NCBI GenBank assembly: GCA_015066805.1
Contig: SVNP01000013.1
Coordinates: 1-63,822 of the forward strand
DNA: 63,822 nucleotides
Direction: 5' to 3'
Source of the DNA: Ruminococcus sp.
GTDB taxonomy: Bacteria; Bacillota; Clostridia; Oscillospirales; Ruminococcaceae
The notes under the pieces are model-generated. The model ran no database searches. It was given only the letters and a program-made list of their open reading frames with translations, and had not been told where the DNA came from. Positions 25,783 to 36,800 of this stretch are shown here, piece after piece. The first letter of the stretch is position 1, and the number at the start of each line of letters is the position of its first letter. The position numbers and the translations under genes are program-made.

Positions 25783-28609
25783 TAGGTGAATCCTTCAGGC
25801 AAGGAGCCAGAAATTTACCCGTATAGGAGCCTTCCGCGGCTGCGATCTCTTCCGGTGTGCCTTCTGCCACTATCGTGCCGCCGCCGTTGCCGCCTTCCGG
25901 TCCAAGATCAATGATATGATCCGCAACCTTAATGACATTCAGATTATGCTCGATCACCACCAGCGTATTGCCTGCATCCGCCAGACGCTGCAGCACCTCG
26001 ATGAGCTGGTGTACATCCGCATTATGCAGACCTGTGGTTGGTTCATCCAGGATATAGATGGTCTGCCCGGAGGAACGCTTCTGCAGCTCCGTGGAGAGCT
26101 TGACACGCTGCGCCTCGCCGCCGGAGAGTGTAGTGGCAGGCTGACCGATCTTGATATATCCCAGACCCACCTCACGCAGCGTATTCAGCTTGCGGGCGAT
26201 CTTGGGAATGGCAGAAAAGAACTCGCAGCCTTCCTCTACGGTCATCTCCAGCACTTCATGAATGGATTTGCCCTTGTACTTGACCTCCAGCGTTTCATGA
26301 TTATACCGTCTGCCCTTACAGACATCGCAGGGCACATATACATCCGGCAGAAAATGCATCTCGATCTTGACGATACCGTCACCCTCGCAGGCTTCACAAC
26401 GGCCGCCACGAATGTTAAAGGAAAATCTTCCGGGACCGTAGCCGCGCATTTTGGCTTCCGCTGTCTGGGCAAACAGGGTGCGGATATCTCCGAACACACC
26501 CGTATAGGTGGCAGGGTTGGAACGGGGCGTTCTGCCGATGGGCGACTGATCGATGCAGATCACCTTATCCAGGTGTTCCACACCCTCTATGCGCTTAAAT
26601 TTGCCGGGACGTACTTTCGCACGGTTTAAGGTGGCTGCCAGATATTTGTACAGCACCTCATTAACCAGTGAGGATTTGCCCGAACCGGATACGCCTGTGA
26701 CACAAATCAGCTTGCCAAGCGGAAACCGTACCGTCAGATCCTTCAGATTGTTTTCCTTGGCACCATATACCACCAGTTCCTTTCCGTTGCCTGCGCGATG
26801 CTGCTCAGGCAGCGGAATTTTCTTTTTTCCGCTGAGATACTGAGCAGTTACCGATTCCTCGCAGGCAAGCAGCTCCTGCAGTGTACCGGCACATACGATC
26901 TGTCCGCCGTTGACACCTGCACCGGGGCCGATATCCACAATATAATCCGCCGCCATCATGGTATCGTCATCATGCTCTACCACAATGACCGTATTACCGC
27001 AATCCCGCAAACGCTGCAAAGTGGCAATGAGCTTTTCGTTATCCCGCTGGTGCAGACCGATGCTTGGCTCATCCAGAATATACAGCACGCCCATCAAAGA
27101 AGAACCGATCTGCGTCGCAAGACGGATACGCTGGCTTTCACCGCCGGAAAGCGTACCTGCCGCACGGGAAAGGGACAGATAGCCCAGACCTACGCTCTGC
27201 AAAAAGCCCAGTCTGGCTCGGATCTCCTTGACGATCATTTTGGCGATCTGCATCTGTCGTTCAGTCAGAGGAACCGCCTCAAAAAAGCTGACCAGCTCCG
27301 ATACGGAACGACTGCACAGATCATCAATATCCAAGCCGCCCACCGTTACTGCCAAAGAAGCCGCCTTCAGACGCTTACCGTGACAATCGGGACAGGGCAC
27401 ACTGGACATATACGCCTCCAGCTCTTCCTTTACCGAAGGGGAAGCATAGGCATATCGCCGCTTGAGATTGGGAATCAGACCTTCAAAAGGCTGAAAATAC
27501 ACACCGCCGCCATAGCTCTTGTGACGGTGCAGCTCCAGCTTGCGCTCACCGGTGCCAAACAGGAACACATTACGCTGTTCTTCGGTCAGCTCACAGATGG
27601 GTACATCCAAGGAGATCCCATAGGCCTGAGAAATGGCTCGATAATACATGGTAGCAAAGGAGCTTTCATCCTGTGTATTCCAACCGGGCACACGGAAAGC
27701 ACCCTCCCGCACCGAAAGATTCATATTGGGCATGACCGTCTGGGGGTCAAATTCCGTAAACACGCCCAGACCCGTACAGGTTTCGCAGGCACCGTAGGGA
27801 TTGTTGAAGGAGAACATACGGGGGCTCATTTCTTCCATAGAAAAGCCATGGTCCGGACAGGCGTAGGAAAGCGAATAAAGCTGCTCCTCACCGCCGATCA
27901 CATCAATCAGCACCAGTCCCTCCGCCAGCTTGGTCGCCGTTTCCAGACTATCCGTCAGACGGGTACGGATTCCCTCTTTTACCACAAGACGATCCACCAC
28001 AATTTCGATGTGGTGCTTTTTGTTCTTGTCCATCTTGATTTTTTCGCCCAGATCATAAATGCTGCCATCCACACGCACACGCACAAAGCCTGATTTTTTT
28101 GCAGCCTCCAGTTCCTTGGTATACTCACCTTTTCTGCCTCGCACAATGGGTGCCATGATCTGCAGCTTGGTGCCGGGTTCCATGGCAAGCACCGTATCTG
28201 CAATGCAGTCTACGGTCTGCTGGGTGATCTCTCTGCCGCAGACAGGACAGTGAGGCGTACCCACTCTGGCGTACAGCAAGCGGAGATAATCATAGATCTC
28301 CGTAACCGTGCCCACCGTAGAACGCGGGTTCTTGGAGGTGGTTTTCTGATCAATGGAAATGGCGGGTGAAAGTCCGTCGATGCTGTCTACATCGGGCTTT
28401 TCCATCTGCCCCAGAAACATACGGGCATAGGAAGAAAGGCTCTCCATATATCGCCGCTGTCCGTCTGCATAAATGGTATCAAAGGCAAGAGAGGATTTGC
28501 CCGAACCGGAAAGCCCCGTAAAGACCACCAGCTTATCACGGGGGATCTCCACGCTGATATTCTTCAGATTATGCTCACGGGCTCCCCGTACAATGATTTT
28601 ATCCAACAT
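25736..28609 (-). CDS. uvrA: Excinuclease ABC subunit A
   Basis: A 957-residue ATPase that finds DNA damage and loads UvrB in nucleotide excision repair. It has two ABC modules with Walker A motifs GLSGSGKSS (near 33) and GVSGSGKSS (near 640) and signatures LSGGESQR and LSGGEAQR. Zinc-binding pairs appear as CPVCG and CEACEGDG...CDVCKG. It is the last gene of the radC-uvrB-(membrane protein)-uvrA run and overlaps yigZ tail to tail. Confidence 0.97.
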   Translation of the reverse strand: MLDKIIVRGAREHNLKNISVEIPRDKLVVFTGLSGSGKSSLAFDTIYADGQRRYMESLSSYARMFLGQMEKPDVDSIDGLSPAISIDQKTTSKNPRSTVGTVTEIYDYLRLLYARVGTPHCPVCGREITQQTVDCIADTVLAMEPGTKLQIMAPIVRGRKGEYTKELEAAKKSGFVRVRVDGSIYDLGEKIKMDKNKKHHIEIVVDRLVVKEGIRTRLTDSLETATKLAEGLVLIDVIGGEEQLYSLSYACPDHGFSMEEMSPRMFSFNNPYGACETCTGLGVFTEFDPQTVMPNMNLSVREGAFRVPGWNTQDESSFATMYYRAISQAYGISLDVPICELTEEQRNVFLFGTGERKLELHRHKSYGGGVYFQPFEGLIPNLKRRYAYASPSVKEELEAYMSSVPCPDCHGKRLKAASLAVTVGGLDIDDLCSRSVSELVSFFEAVPLTERQMQIAKMIVKEIRARLGFLQSVGLGYLSLSRAAGTLSGGESQRIRLATQIGSSLMGVLYILDEPSIGLHQRDNEKLIATLQRLRDCGNTVIVVEHDDDTMMAADYIVDIGPGAGVNGGQIVCAGTLQELLACEESVTAQYLSGKKKIPLPEQHRAGNGKELVVYGAKENNLKDLTVRFPLGKLICVTGVSGSGKSSLVNEVLYKYLAATLNRAKVRPGKFKRIEGVEHLDKVICIDQSPIGRTPRSNPATYTGVFGDIRTLFAQTAEAKMRGYGPGRFSFNIRGGRCEACEGDGIVKIEMHFLPDVYVPCDVCKGRRYNHETLEVKYKGKSIHEVLEMTVEEGCEFFSAIPKIARKLNTLREVGLGYIKIGQPATTLSGGEAQRVKLSTELQKRSSGQTIYILDEPTTGLHNADVHQLIEVLQRLADAGNTLVVIEHNLNVIKVADHIIDLGPEGGNGGGTIVAEGTPEEIAAAEGSYTGKFLAPCLKDSPITVRQKPKRNRRNAP

Positions 28610-28635
28610 ATATTCCGAATTTTCCTTTCTCCGGC

Positions 28636-29268
28636 TTATGCCAGCCAGAAAGCAGCAGCCAGAACCACGCAGATGATCAGCAGCACCATAGCCGCTGCGT
28701 AAAACCCAAAGGCGATCCTTCTGCGGCGACGAAATGTTTTTAACACAGCCTCCCGATGGATCTCCAGCATGACCGTAGCTGTTTCATCCACCGGCACACC
28801 GTACCATGCGTGATGAAACACCTGCTGCGGCAATCTGCCGTCTACGCTGCGGCCTTCGTCAAAAATCCACTGCGGAACGGGAGCCAACGGCTGCGGAAAC
28901 CGCCACATGGAAACAGAATCCGCTATGGAATAGGGCAGCGGCTCTTTGGCACGCACCCCAAAGAATGAGATGTGCTGCATTCCGTCCTCACAGCGGTATG
29001 CCACGGAAAACTCATACAAAAAGGGATATGCCCCTTTCTTGTAGTTCTTTACTTTGCCGTTCTTGGATGCCGTACCGCTGCCGTGAAGCTGACGGCAATC
29101 CATAATGACTCCCACAGTGGGCACAGCGGCTTCCATCTGCTTTTGCAGCCCGTAATACTTTTTGTACTTGCTTCTTGCAATCAGCCACATTGCCAGTGAC
29201 AGCAAAAATACGCCGATGCCCAATGCAAAAAACAGCAGCAGAAAAAGCAATATTCCTCCGAACGCCAT
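28636..29268 (-). CDS. Membrane protein of unknown function between uvrB and uvrA
   Basis: A 210-residue protein with one hydrophobic segment at each end (about 5-32 and 182-208) and a middle domain of about 130 residues, with [16 protein letters not shown] resembling DUF3592-type domains. A basic patch (FRRRRR) precedes the last helix. It lies 12 bases after uvrB and 26 before uvrA, so it is co-transcribed with them. No repair function is suggested by its sequence. Confidence 0.75.
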   Translation of the reverse strand: MAFGGILLFLLLFFALGIGVFLLSLAMWLIARSKYKKYYGLQKQMEAAVPTVGVIMDCRQLHGSGTASKNGKVKNYKKGAYPFLYEFSVAYRCEDGMQHISFFGVRAKEPLPYSIADSVSMWRFPQPLAPVPQWIFDEGRSVDGRLPQQVFHHAWYGVPVDETATVMLEIHREAVLKTFRRRRRIAFGFYAAAMVLLIICVVLAAAFWLA

Positions 29269-29280
29269 AGGATCCTCCTG

Positions 29281-31245
29281 TTATTCTCCCCGCAATGCTT
29301 TGATCTTATCCCGCAGATAGGCTGCGTGTTCAAATTCCAGCAGCTTTGCCGCTTCCTTCATCTGGGCAGTCAGCTTTTTAATGAGATCTTCCTTCTCCTG
29401 ACGGCTCATCTGCCGTGCGGTCACCTTTTCGGTCTTCTCCTTGGTGGAGATCTCCAGTACATCACGGATATCTTTCACAATGGTTTTTGGCACGATGCCG
29501 TGCTTCTCGTTAAAGGCCATCTGAATGCTGCGGCGGCGTTCTGTTTCCAGAATGGCACGCTCCATGCTGCCTGTAACGGAATCGGCATACATAATGACCT
29601 CACCGCCTGCATTACGGGCCGCACGTCCGATGGTCTGCACCAGAGATGTTTCGGAACGCAAAAAGCCCTCCTTGTCCGCATCCAGAATCGCCACCAGAGA
29701 AACCTCCGGCAGGTCAAGGCCCTCTCGCAGCAGATTGATGCCCACCAGCACATCAAACTCGCCCATACGCAGATCACGCAGCAGCTCCATACGCTCAATG
29801 GTATCAATATCATGATGAAGATACCGCACACGCACCTCCATATTCTGCAGGTACGCAGTCAGATCCTCTGCCATTTTCTTGGTCAGGGTGGTAACCAGCA
29901 CACGCTCGTTGCGCTCCACCCGCAGATGAATCTGGGAAAGCAGATCTTCGATCTGTCCCTCTACAGGCTTCACCGTTACCGGAGGATCCAGCAGACCCGT
30001 GGGACGAATGAGCTGCTCCACAATAACGGGAGTGCGGTCTTTTTCCAGCTTTCCGGGCGTTGCGCTCACATACATGGCCTCACGGATGCGCTGGGTAAAC
30101 TCGTTGTAATTCAGAGGACGGTTATCAAAAGCACTGGGCAGACGGAAGCCGTAATCCACCAGCGTTTGCTTGCGGGCACGGTCACCGGCATACATACCGC
30201 CCACCTGGGGCAGCGTAACATGAGATTCGTCCACGATCAACAGAAAATCATCGGGAAAATGATCCAGCAGAGTCAACGGCTTGGCCCCCGGCTCACGACG
30301 GGAAAGCACACGGGAATAATTCTCGATGCCGCTGCAAAACCCGATCTCACGGAGCATTTCGATATCATAATTGGTACGCTGAGCAATGCGCTGGGCTTCG
30401 ATCAGCTTATTTTCCGATTCAAAAAAGGCGACCCGCTGTGCCAGCTCTTCCTGCAGCTCCGCAATGGCAGCCTCCATTTTGTCCTCGGAGACCACATAAT
30501 GACTGGCAGGAAAAATCACCGTATGCTGCAAAACAGCCTTGACTTCTCCCGTAACGATCTCAATTTCCGCAATACGGTCGATCTCATCACCGAAAAACTC
30601 AATGCGTACCGCCGTTTCCGTAGACTGCACCGGACAGATATCCACCACATCACCGTGTACACGGAAGGTACCGCGCTCCATAGCAATATCATTGCGCTGA
30701 TACTGAATGGCCACCAGCGATGCAATAAGATCTTCACGGGAAAGCTCCATACCGGGCCGCATGGAAATGGTCAGATGTCGGTATTCTTCGGGGGCACCCA
30801 GAGAATAGATACAGGACACCGAAGAAACGATGATCACATCATTGCGCTCTGCCAGAGCCATAGTGGCAGAGTGCCGCAGACGGTCGATCTCGTTATTGAT
30901 GGCGGAGTCCTTTTCAATATAGCTGTCGGTGCTGGGAATATAGGCCTCCGGCTGATAGTAATCGTAGTAGGATACAAAGTACTCCACCGCATTTTCAGGG
31001 AAAAACTCCTTGAACTCCGTGCAAAGCTGTGCCGCAAGGATCTTATTATGGGCAAGCACCAGCGTAGGCTTGTTGCGTGCCGCAATGATATTTGCCATGG
31101 TAAAGGTCTTGCCTGATCCCGTTACGCCCAGCAGAACCTGTTCCTTTTGGCCGTTCTCAAAGCCGTCGATCAGATCCCGGATGGCACGGGGCTGGTCGCC
31201 CGCAGGGGCATAGGGTGCGTGCAGACGAAAGCATTGCTCCTTCAC
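29281..31245 (-). CDS. uvrB: Excinuclease ABC subunit B
   Basis: A 654-residue helicase-like protein of nucleotide excision repair. It has Walker A GVTGSGKT near 39-46, the Tyr-rich beta-hairpin [12 protein letters not shown] near 93-104 that probes DNA, the helicase motifs DESHVTLPQ and QTIGRAARN, and a C-terminal UVR coiled coil (about 615-650) that contacts UvrC. UvrC is not in the window. It follows radC by 12 bases. Confidence 0.98.
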   Translation of the reverse strand: MKEQCFRLHAPYAPAGDQPRAIRDLIDGFENGQKEQVLLGVTGSGKTFTMANIIAARNKPTLVLAHNKILAAQLCTEFKEFFPENAVEYFVSYYDYYQPEAYIPSTDSYIEKDSAINNEIDRLRHSATMALAERNDVIIVSSVSCIYSLGAPEEYRHLTISMRPGMELSREDLIASLVAIQYQRNDIAMERGTFRVHGDVVDICPVQSTETAVRIEFFGDEIDRIAEIEIVTGEVKAVLQHTVIFPASHYVVSEDKMEAAIAELQEELAQRVAFFESENKLIEAQRIAQRTNYDIEMLREIGFCSGIENYSRVLSRREPGAKPLTLLDHFPDDFLLIVDESHVTLPQVGGMYAGDRARKQTLVDYGFRLPSAFDNRPLNYNEFTQRIREAMYVSATPGKLEKDRTPVIVEQLIRPTGLLDPPVTVKPVEGQIEDLLSQIHLRVERNERVLVTTLTKKMAEDLTAYLQNMEVRVRYLHHDIDTIERMELLRDLRMGEFDVLVGINLLREGLDLPEVSLVAILDADKEGFLRSETSLVQTIGRAARNAGGEVIMYADSVTGSMERAILETERRRSIQMAFNEKHGIVPKTIVKDIRDVLEISTKEKTEKVTARQMSRQEKEDLIKKLTAQMKEAAKLLEFEHAAYLRDKIKALRGE

Positions 31246-31257
31246 GATTTTTCCTCC

Positions 31258-31953
31258 TCAGCGGTAAATTTTGTGGAAATGGTAAACCCCCAGCTTCCGC
31301 ATGGAAAGGGTCTCATCCTGCCCCACAATAATATGATCCAGCAGGTCAATGTGAAGCTGTTCCAGCTTTTCATGGAGCGCATGGGTAGCAGCCAGATCAC
31401 GGGCGGAGGGATGGGCAGAGCCGCAGGGATGATTATGCGCCAGGATCACACTGCTGCACTGCCGCTGCATACAATGCCGCACGATCTCTGCCAGAGAAGC
31501 ATCAATGTGGCTGCAATCGCCCTCCTGAAGGGTCACGCAATGGGTCAGCAGCAGCTTATCATCCACGCAGGCCATGCGCAGAACCTCTTTGGTATCAAAC
31601 AAATACAGCTTGCGGAAATACTCGCAGCAGGCATCAAAATGCGGCAGCCGCACAGCCGCAGCGGAATCTGTCATGCACATAGGATACAAAGCGGGGATCA
31701 TCTGCAGCAGAACAGCGGCGTTTTCGGTAACGCCCTTTACCTGCCGCAGCGCTGCAGGCTCCGCAGTCAGCACCCCATACAGGCTGCCAAAGGTATCTAT
31801 CAGCCGATGGGCAAGCTCGTTGGTATTCACACGGGGAATGGCATAAAACAGCAGCATTTCCAGCACCTCATGCTCCTGCATATTGGCAAAGCCTTCCCGT
31901 AAAAAACGTTCCCGCATTCGCTGCCGATGTCCCTCATGCAGATGTTCCGCCAT
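31258..31953 (-). CDS. radC: RadC-family JAMM-domain protein
   Basis: A 231-residue protein with an N-terminal helix-hairpin-helix region (VLEMLLFYAIPRVNTNELA) and a JAMM metal-binding motif HNHPCGSAHPSARD, with His173, His175 and Asp186. The RadC name is historical and a direct DNA-repair role is doubtful; the fold is a putative metallohydrolase. It is the first gene of the run with uvrB and uvrA, with its own promoter. Confidence 0.92.
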   Translation of the reverse strand: MAEHLHEGHRQRMRERFLREGFANMQEHEVLEMLLFYAIPRVNTNELAHRLIDTFGSLYGVLTAEPAALRQVKGVTENAAVLLQMIPALYPMCMTDSAAAVRLPHFDACCEYFRKLYLFDTKEVLRMACVDDKLLLTHCVTLQEGDCSHIDASLAEIVRHCMQRQCSSVILAHNHPCGSAHPSARDLAATHALHEKLEQLHIDLLDHIIVGQDETLSMRKLGVYHFHKIYR

Positions 31954-31993
31954 TGCAGTAACCCCCTTTCCTCAGCATTTCACAATCCCCTAT

Positions 31994-32022
31994 ATTATAC
32001 ACCATTTTGCCACGATTGGCAA
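31994..32022 (-). promoter_or_regulatory. Promoter of the radC-uvrB-uvrA run, overlapped by a palindrome
   Basis: On the minus strand TTGCCA (32022-32017), a 17-base spacer and TATAAT (31999-31994). The -35 is the left arm of the inverted repeat TTGCCAATCGTGGCAA (32022-32007), a possible operator. It does not match the GAAC-N4-GTTC LexA consensus of Firmicutes. Confidence 0.65.
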
Positions 32023-32038
32023 GGGGGAAATCCAAAAC

Positions 32039-32072
32039 AAAAACGCACCCTGCCGAAGCAGAGTGCGTTTGC
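32039..32072 (-). terminator. Terminator of the Thr-rich lipoprotein gene
   Basis: On the minus strand AAACGCACTCTG pairs with CAGGGTGCGTTT (one G-U pair), followed by TTGTTTTGG. It lies 12 bases after the stop codon. Confidence 0.85.
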
Positions 32073-32084
32073 ATACATAAAAGA

Positions 32085-32948
32085 TTACTCAGCAGCGGGA
32101 GCGTCAGTCTCCTCGGGAGCATCCTCACCTGCAAGGTTTGCCTCAGCATCATAGATGATGGGCATGGACTTGCCGTCCTTATCGTAGATGGTGATGTTGT
32201 CGATGTAGAAATCAACCTGGTTTGCCTGACCCCAACGCATGATAACCAGAGTTGCCTCTGCGAAGTTATCTGCGTAGCCGTTTACAGCCAGCAACTGGGG
32301 AACCTTAGCGTCTACACGGAAAGTCTGCTGATCGTTCTCCCAATCCTGCAGTGCGAACTCGTAGTGAGTTGCCCAGGTGTTCTGGGTGGTGATACCCTCG
32401 GCATCCACGCCCTTCTCGGCAGCAATGTTACCTGCAATTGCGCCCAGGAAATTACCAACGACCATGGCCTCAGTGCCGTCATCGTTGATCCAGGGGCCTT
32501 CTGCCTTACAGGTAAAGTCGATGGAGATCTGGCCGATCTCGCCGGTGTTCTCTGCGCCGATCAGCTCAGCGATGTTGAACACGATCTTGGGGATCTTGTA
32601 AGTGCCGTCGTCCTTCTTATCCAGAACCTGCACACGCAGCTTTGCGTCGCCGTCGATCTCCTCGATGGTCAGCTTGCAGTTGGACTCGTCGTTGGTGAAG
32701 TCGGCTTCTGCCATGCAGTGACCGGTGTAGAGAGATGCGGTATCAAAGGTGATAGCGTTTGCATCTACCTCAAGCTTTACGGGCTCGGTGGTAGTGGTGG
32801 TTGCAGCGGTGGTGGATGCGGTGGTGGTAGTGGTAGTGGTGGTAGTAGTGGTGGTGGAGCTCTCATCAGCCTTATCATCGGAGCAGGCTGCGAAGCCGCA
32901 CATCATGGTCAGTGCAGAGAGCAGAGCCAGGGTCTTCTTCAGTTTCAT
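32085..32948 (-). CDS. Secreted lipoprotein with poly-Thr linker and putative carbohydrate-binding-like domain
   Basis: A 287-residue lipoprotein. Its signal peptide has a lipobox ending GFAAC near residue 22, then an acidic stretch and a linker of 12 consecutive Thr plus Ala/Thr runs (to about residue 55). One globular domain follows (about 60-260), with a C-terminal part VDFYIDNITIYDKDGK typical of beta-sandwich (jelly-roll) modules, and an acidic tail. No catalytic motif is seen. GGAGG before the ATG at 32948 sets the start; a 19-residue upstream extension is rejected. It lies next to a related surface protein gene at 33038. Ligand unknown; carbohydrate binding is inference. Confidence 0.7.
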   Translation of the reverse strand: MKLKKTLALLSALTMMCGFAACSDDKADESSTTTTTTTTTTTTASTTAATTTTTEPVKLEVDANAITFDTASLYTGHCMAEADFTNDESNCKLTIEEIDGDAKLRVQVLDKKDDGTYKIPKIVFNIAELIGAENTGEIGQISIDFTCKAEGPWINDDGTEAMVVGNFLGAIAGNIAAEKGVDAEGITTQNTWATHYEFALQDWENDQQTFRVDAKVPQLLAVNGYADNFAEATLVIMRWGQANQVDFYIDNITIYDKDGKSMPIIYDAEANLAGEDAPEETDAPAAE

Positions 32949-32973
32949 TGGAAATTCCTCCTTGTTTGTTTTC

Positions 32974-33005
32974 AAAAAGAATGCCCTCTGCAAGCGAGAG
33001 GGCAT
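32974..33005 (-). terminator. Terminator between the two Thr-rich surface protein genes
   Basis: On the minus strand GATGCCCTC pairs with GAGGGCATT, followed by CTTTTTG. It lies about 32 bp after the stop of the gene ending at 33038. Confidence 0.8.
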
Positions 33006-33037
33006 CCCTTGTCAAAGCGTAAGATGTGGGCTAAAAA

Positions 33038-33685
33038 TTAGTCCTTCTTGCGAGCTACATAAGCAGCAGCGCCTGCAACTGCCAGACCTGCAACTGCCAG
33101 AGCCACGCCTGCATCACCGGTAGCATTGCTGCCGGCCTTGGTGGTGGTAGTGGTGTCACCGCCTTCGGGAGCAGCATTGGTGGTGGTGGTAGGAGCCTCT
33201 TCGCCGATTACCTTGCCGTCCAGATCCAGGTACTCAACCTCGTCAACGGTAAAGTCAGCGCCCCACCAGGACTGAACAACCAGCTGTGCCCAAGTAGCGG
33301 ACTCAGCAAAGATTGCGCCGCCGAAATCATAGGTCAGGGTGATCTGATCGCCGGAAGTAGCGATGGTCATGCCCTCAACGTTCTTAGCATCGGTGCCTTC
33401 ACCGGATACGCCGAACTCCTTAGCACCGGTATTCCAATCAACGCCGTCGCCCTGGAAAATAACGCCGCCGCCAACACCGGTCTCGTTCCAGCCGGCTGCG
33501 GGGGTGATGGTAACAACAGCACCGCTGATGCCGCCGTTCCAAGCCAGACCTGCGATCTCGTTTACAGCAACAACGTATGCGCCGTCAGAGTTTGCATTGG
33601 TGACAGCTGCGGAAGCAGAGATAGCCATTGCGGACACAGCGATTGCGCAAGCAGAGATGCTTGCCAGGAAAGTTCTCAGTTTCAT
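33038..33685 (-). CDS. Surface protein with Thr-rich linker and C-terminal membrane anchor
   Basis: A 215-residue protein. It has a signal peptide (about 1-27, ending ISASA-AV), a beta-rich domain (about 30-165) with GADFTVDEVEYLDLDGK at its end, and a Thr/Gly-rich linker. The C-terminus reads SNATGDAGVALAVAGL and then a hydrophobic segment and ARKKD. That end resembles a sortase-type sorting signal with NATGD in place of LPXTG, or a simple membrane anchor. The last strand resembles that of the neighbouring lipoprotein. The ATG at 33685 is 9 bases after GGAGG; an earlier ATG abuts it. Confidence 0.7.
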   Translation of the reverse strand: MKLRTFLASISACAIAVSAMAISASAAVTNANSDGAYVVAVNEIAGLAWNGGISGAVVTITPAAGWNETGVGGGVIFQGDGVDWNTGAKEFGVSGEGTDAKNVEGMTIATSGDQITLTYDFGGAIFAESATWAQLVVQSWWGADFTVDEVEYLDLDGKVIGEEAPTTTTNAAPEGGDTTTTTKAGSNATGDAGVALAVAGLAVAGAAAYVARKKD

Positions 33686-33852
33686 AGTAATCATCCTCCA
33701 TAGTTTGTGCCCACAAAGACGGACACTAAATTCATATCCACATTATATCATCATTTGCCCAAAAAAGCTATTCACATTTTGCACAAAGATGTGGAAAGTA
33801 TGCTTCTAATATTTCTCATAATCGCACAAAAATCAACCGTTTTCCGTTAAAT

Positions 33853-36800
33853 TTACGCCAATTTTGTTGCATTTTCAGCAAGAATGCCCAAAACCTCCTT
33901 CATCAGTACGGCAGAGCGTTCTCCGTTCTTCAGACGCACGGCGATAAAGTAAGGCACTTCACGGTCATTGAAGGCGATACGATCGTAATAATGGCGCATC
34001 ATAGCGGAAATCTGCGCTGCCGACGGTGAAGGCATATAGAAGAACAACGCTCCTCGCTTCTGGGAGATCTCCTTGATGCCGAGCTGTCCTGCGGTATTCC
34101 GCAGCAAAGCCGCCTCCAGCAGACCCATCATGGATTTGGGCGGCTCACCAAAGCGGTCGATCAGCTCATCCACCATATCCATTTTGTCGGTTTCGTTCTG
34201 TATCAGTGCCACACGGCGGTAGATCTCCAGACGGGAGGTCATGCTTTCAATGTAGCTTTCGGGGATATGGGCTTCCATCTGGATATCAATGGAGCAGGTC
34301 GGCGGTGTGGGCGATACCGTGCCTTTTTCCTCAGCAATGGCTTCATTGAGCATACGCATATACATTTCGTAGCCCACCTGTTCCATCTGTCCGTGCTGCT
34401 GTCCTCCCAGAATGCTGCCCGCACCTCGCAGCTCCAGATCCCGCATGGCAATGCGGAAGCCGCTGCCGAACTGGGTAAACTCACGGATGGCCTCCAGACG
34501 CTTTTCCGCCACCTCATTCAGGGATTTGTTCTTCTCGTAGGTGAAATAGGCGTAGGCACGGCGATTGCTTCTGCCCACTCTGCCACGGAGCTGATACAAC
34601 TGCGAAAGCCCGAAGCGGTCGGCGTTTTCCAGAATCAGCGTATTGGCATTGGGCACATCCACACCCGTTTCTATAATGGTAGTGCATACCAGAATGTCGA
34701 TCTCATGCTCCATCAACTGCCGCCAGATCTCGCTGATCTCCTGCTCATTCATCTTGCCGTGAGCATAGGCGATACGGGCATCGGGCATCATCTCCTGCAG
34801 CTTGGCAGCGCATTTCTGAATGGTCTCCACACGGTTATGCAGATAGTACACCTGTCCGCCCCGCTTCAGCTCCCGCTGAATAGCCTGTGCAACGATGCCG
34901 TCGGTATACTCCAGCACATAGCTCTGCACGGGATATCTGTCCTGAGGCGGCTCCTCCAGCACGCTCATATCACGGATGCCCGACAATGCCATATTCAGGG
35001 TTCTGGGAATGGGCGTTGCGGAAAGGGTCAGCATATCAATGCCGTGAAAAGCCTCCTTGAAGCGTTCCTTATGCGCCACGCCGAACCGCTGCTCCTCGTC
35101 AATGATAGCAAGACCCAGTGCTGCAAATTTCACATCCTGCTGTACCAGTCTGTGGGTGCCGATGACGATATCCACCTGACCGCTTGCCAGCTTTTTCAGA
35201 ACCTCGTTCTGCTGTTTTTTGGTGCGGAAGCGGGAAAGCAGCTCAATATGCAGCGGAATGGACTCAAAACGGCGCAAAGCCGTGGTATAATGCTGATATG
35301 CCAGCACTGTGGTAGGTGCAAGTATGGCACACTGCTTGCCCGAAAGCACACATTTCAATGCGGCACGGAAGGCTACCTCTGTTTTGCCGAAGCCTACATC
35401 ACCGCACAGCAGACGATCCATGGGACGTTCCCGCTCCATATCCCGTTTGATCTCTGCAATGCTGCGAAGCTGATCGTCGGTCTCCGCATAGGGGAAGCGT
35501 TCTTCAAACTCCCGCTGCATGGTATCATCGGGATCAAAACGGAAGCCCTGTGCCTGTTCACGGGCAGCATACAGCTTAATGAGCTGAGCCGCCATATCCT
35601 TGACCGCCTTTTTGACGTTGCTCCGTGTTTTTTGCCATTCGGGAGAGCTGAGCTTGTTCAGCTTTACGGTATTGTCATCCTTGCCGCCAATGTAGCGGGA
35701 TACCTGATCCAACTGGGTCACAGGCACATAAAGGCTATCCGTACCTGCATACTGAATGGCAATATAATCCTTGGTGATGCCCTCCATCTCCAGCTTTTCA
35801 ATGCCCATAAACCGCCCGATGCCATGGCTTGCATGCACCACCAGATCACCCTCTGCGATCTCCGAAAGGGCACGGATCTCCTGTCCCTTTTTAAAGCGGC
35901 GTTTCCGCAGAACAGTACTCTGTGCCTTGGTCTGTGCAATGCAGGCCACTTTCGCCATGGGATACGAAAATCCGCCGGAAAGACCACTTGCACACAACAA
36001 AACCTTTCCCGGCTGCGGCAGAGTATCCGCATCGGCTATGGCACAGGGGATATCACTTTTCTGCAGGTCATCCAGCAGAATGGGCAGTGTTTTTTCGGTA
36101 CCGCCGCAAACCATCACCGCATACTTCTGGGCCAGCAGCTCGTTCAGATCTTCCGTCAGCAGACGGGTACTGCCGCCCCACGGGGCATTTTGCAAGGTTT
36201 CCTCGCTGAGCAATTTCTGATAGGGGAACAGATTGGAACCGCCGAAAAAGGCATTCATACAGACCAGACCGGTCTCCATCGCCTTGGCATTGAATGCAGC
36301 AGGCTCCAGAATACAATCACTGAGACGGCGGCAGAGAGTGCCGTCCTCCAGCAGCAGCTTTACATCCTCATGTACCCGCTGGTAGACACCGCGCATGGTT
36401 TCCGCAACAGAAGGTGCTTCGCACAGCACGGTGATGCAGTTACAGTAATCAAAGACAGTGGCGGGGGCATCATACAGCAGCGGAAAATACTTATCAATAT
36501 GAGGGAGCCTCACACCGTTTTGCAGCTTTTCGGCATCTGCCAGCAGATTTTCCTTTGCCACAGCCGCCTGCTTGCCTCGTACGGTGGCTGCCAGCGCAGT
36601 TATCCGCTGTGCCAGCAATGCGGGATCACCAAGAGCTTCCATGGCAGGCGCAATGCAGATCTGCTCCACCCCATCGGTACGCCGCTGACTTTCCGGCTCA
36701 AAGCAGGAGATGCTGTCGATCTCATCGCCCCAGAATTCAATACGCACAGGCAGCTCCGTCTGCACGGGGAACACATCAAAAATATCGCCGCGCACTGAGA

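Noticed and set aside
34267..36798. 843-codon open frame on the plus strand opposite mfd
   Set aside because: Antisense shadow of a clear mfd gene; His- and Cys-rich low-quality translation and no start signals.
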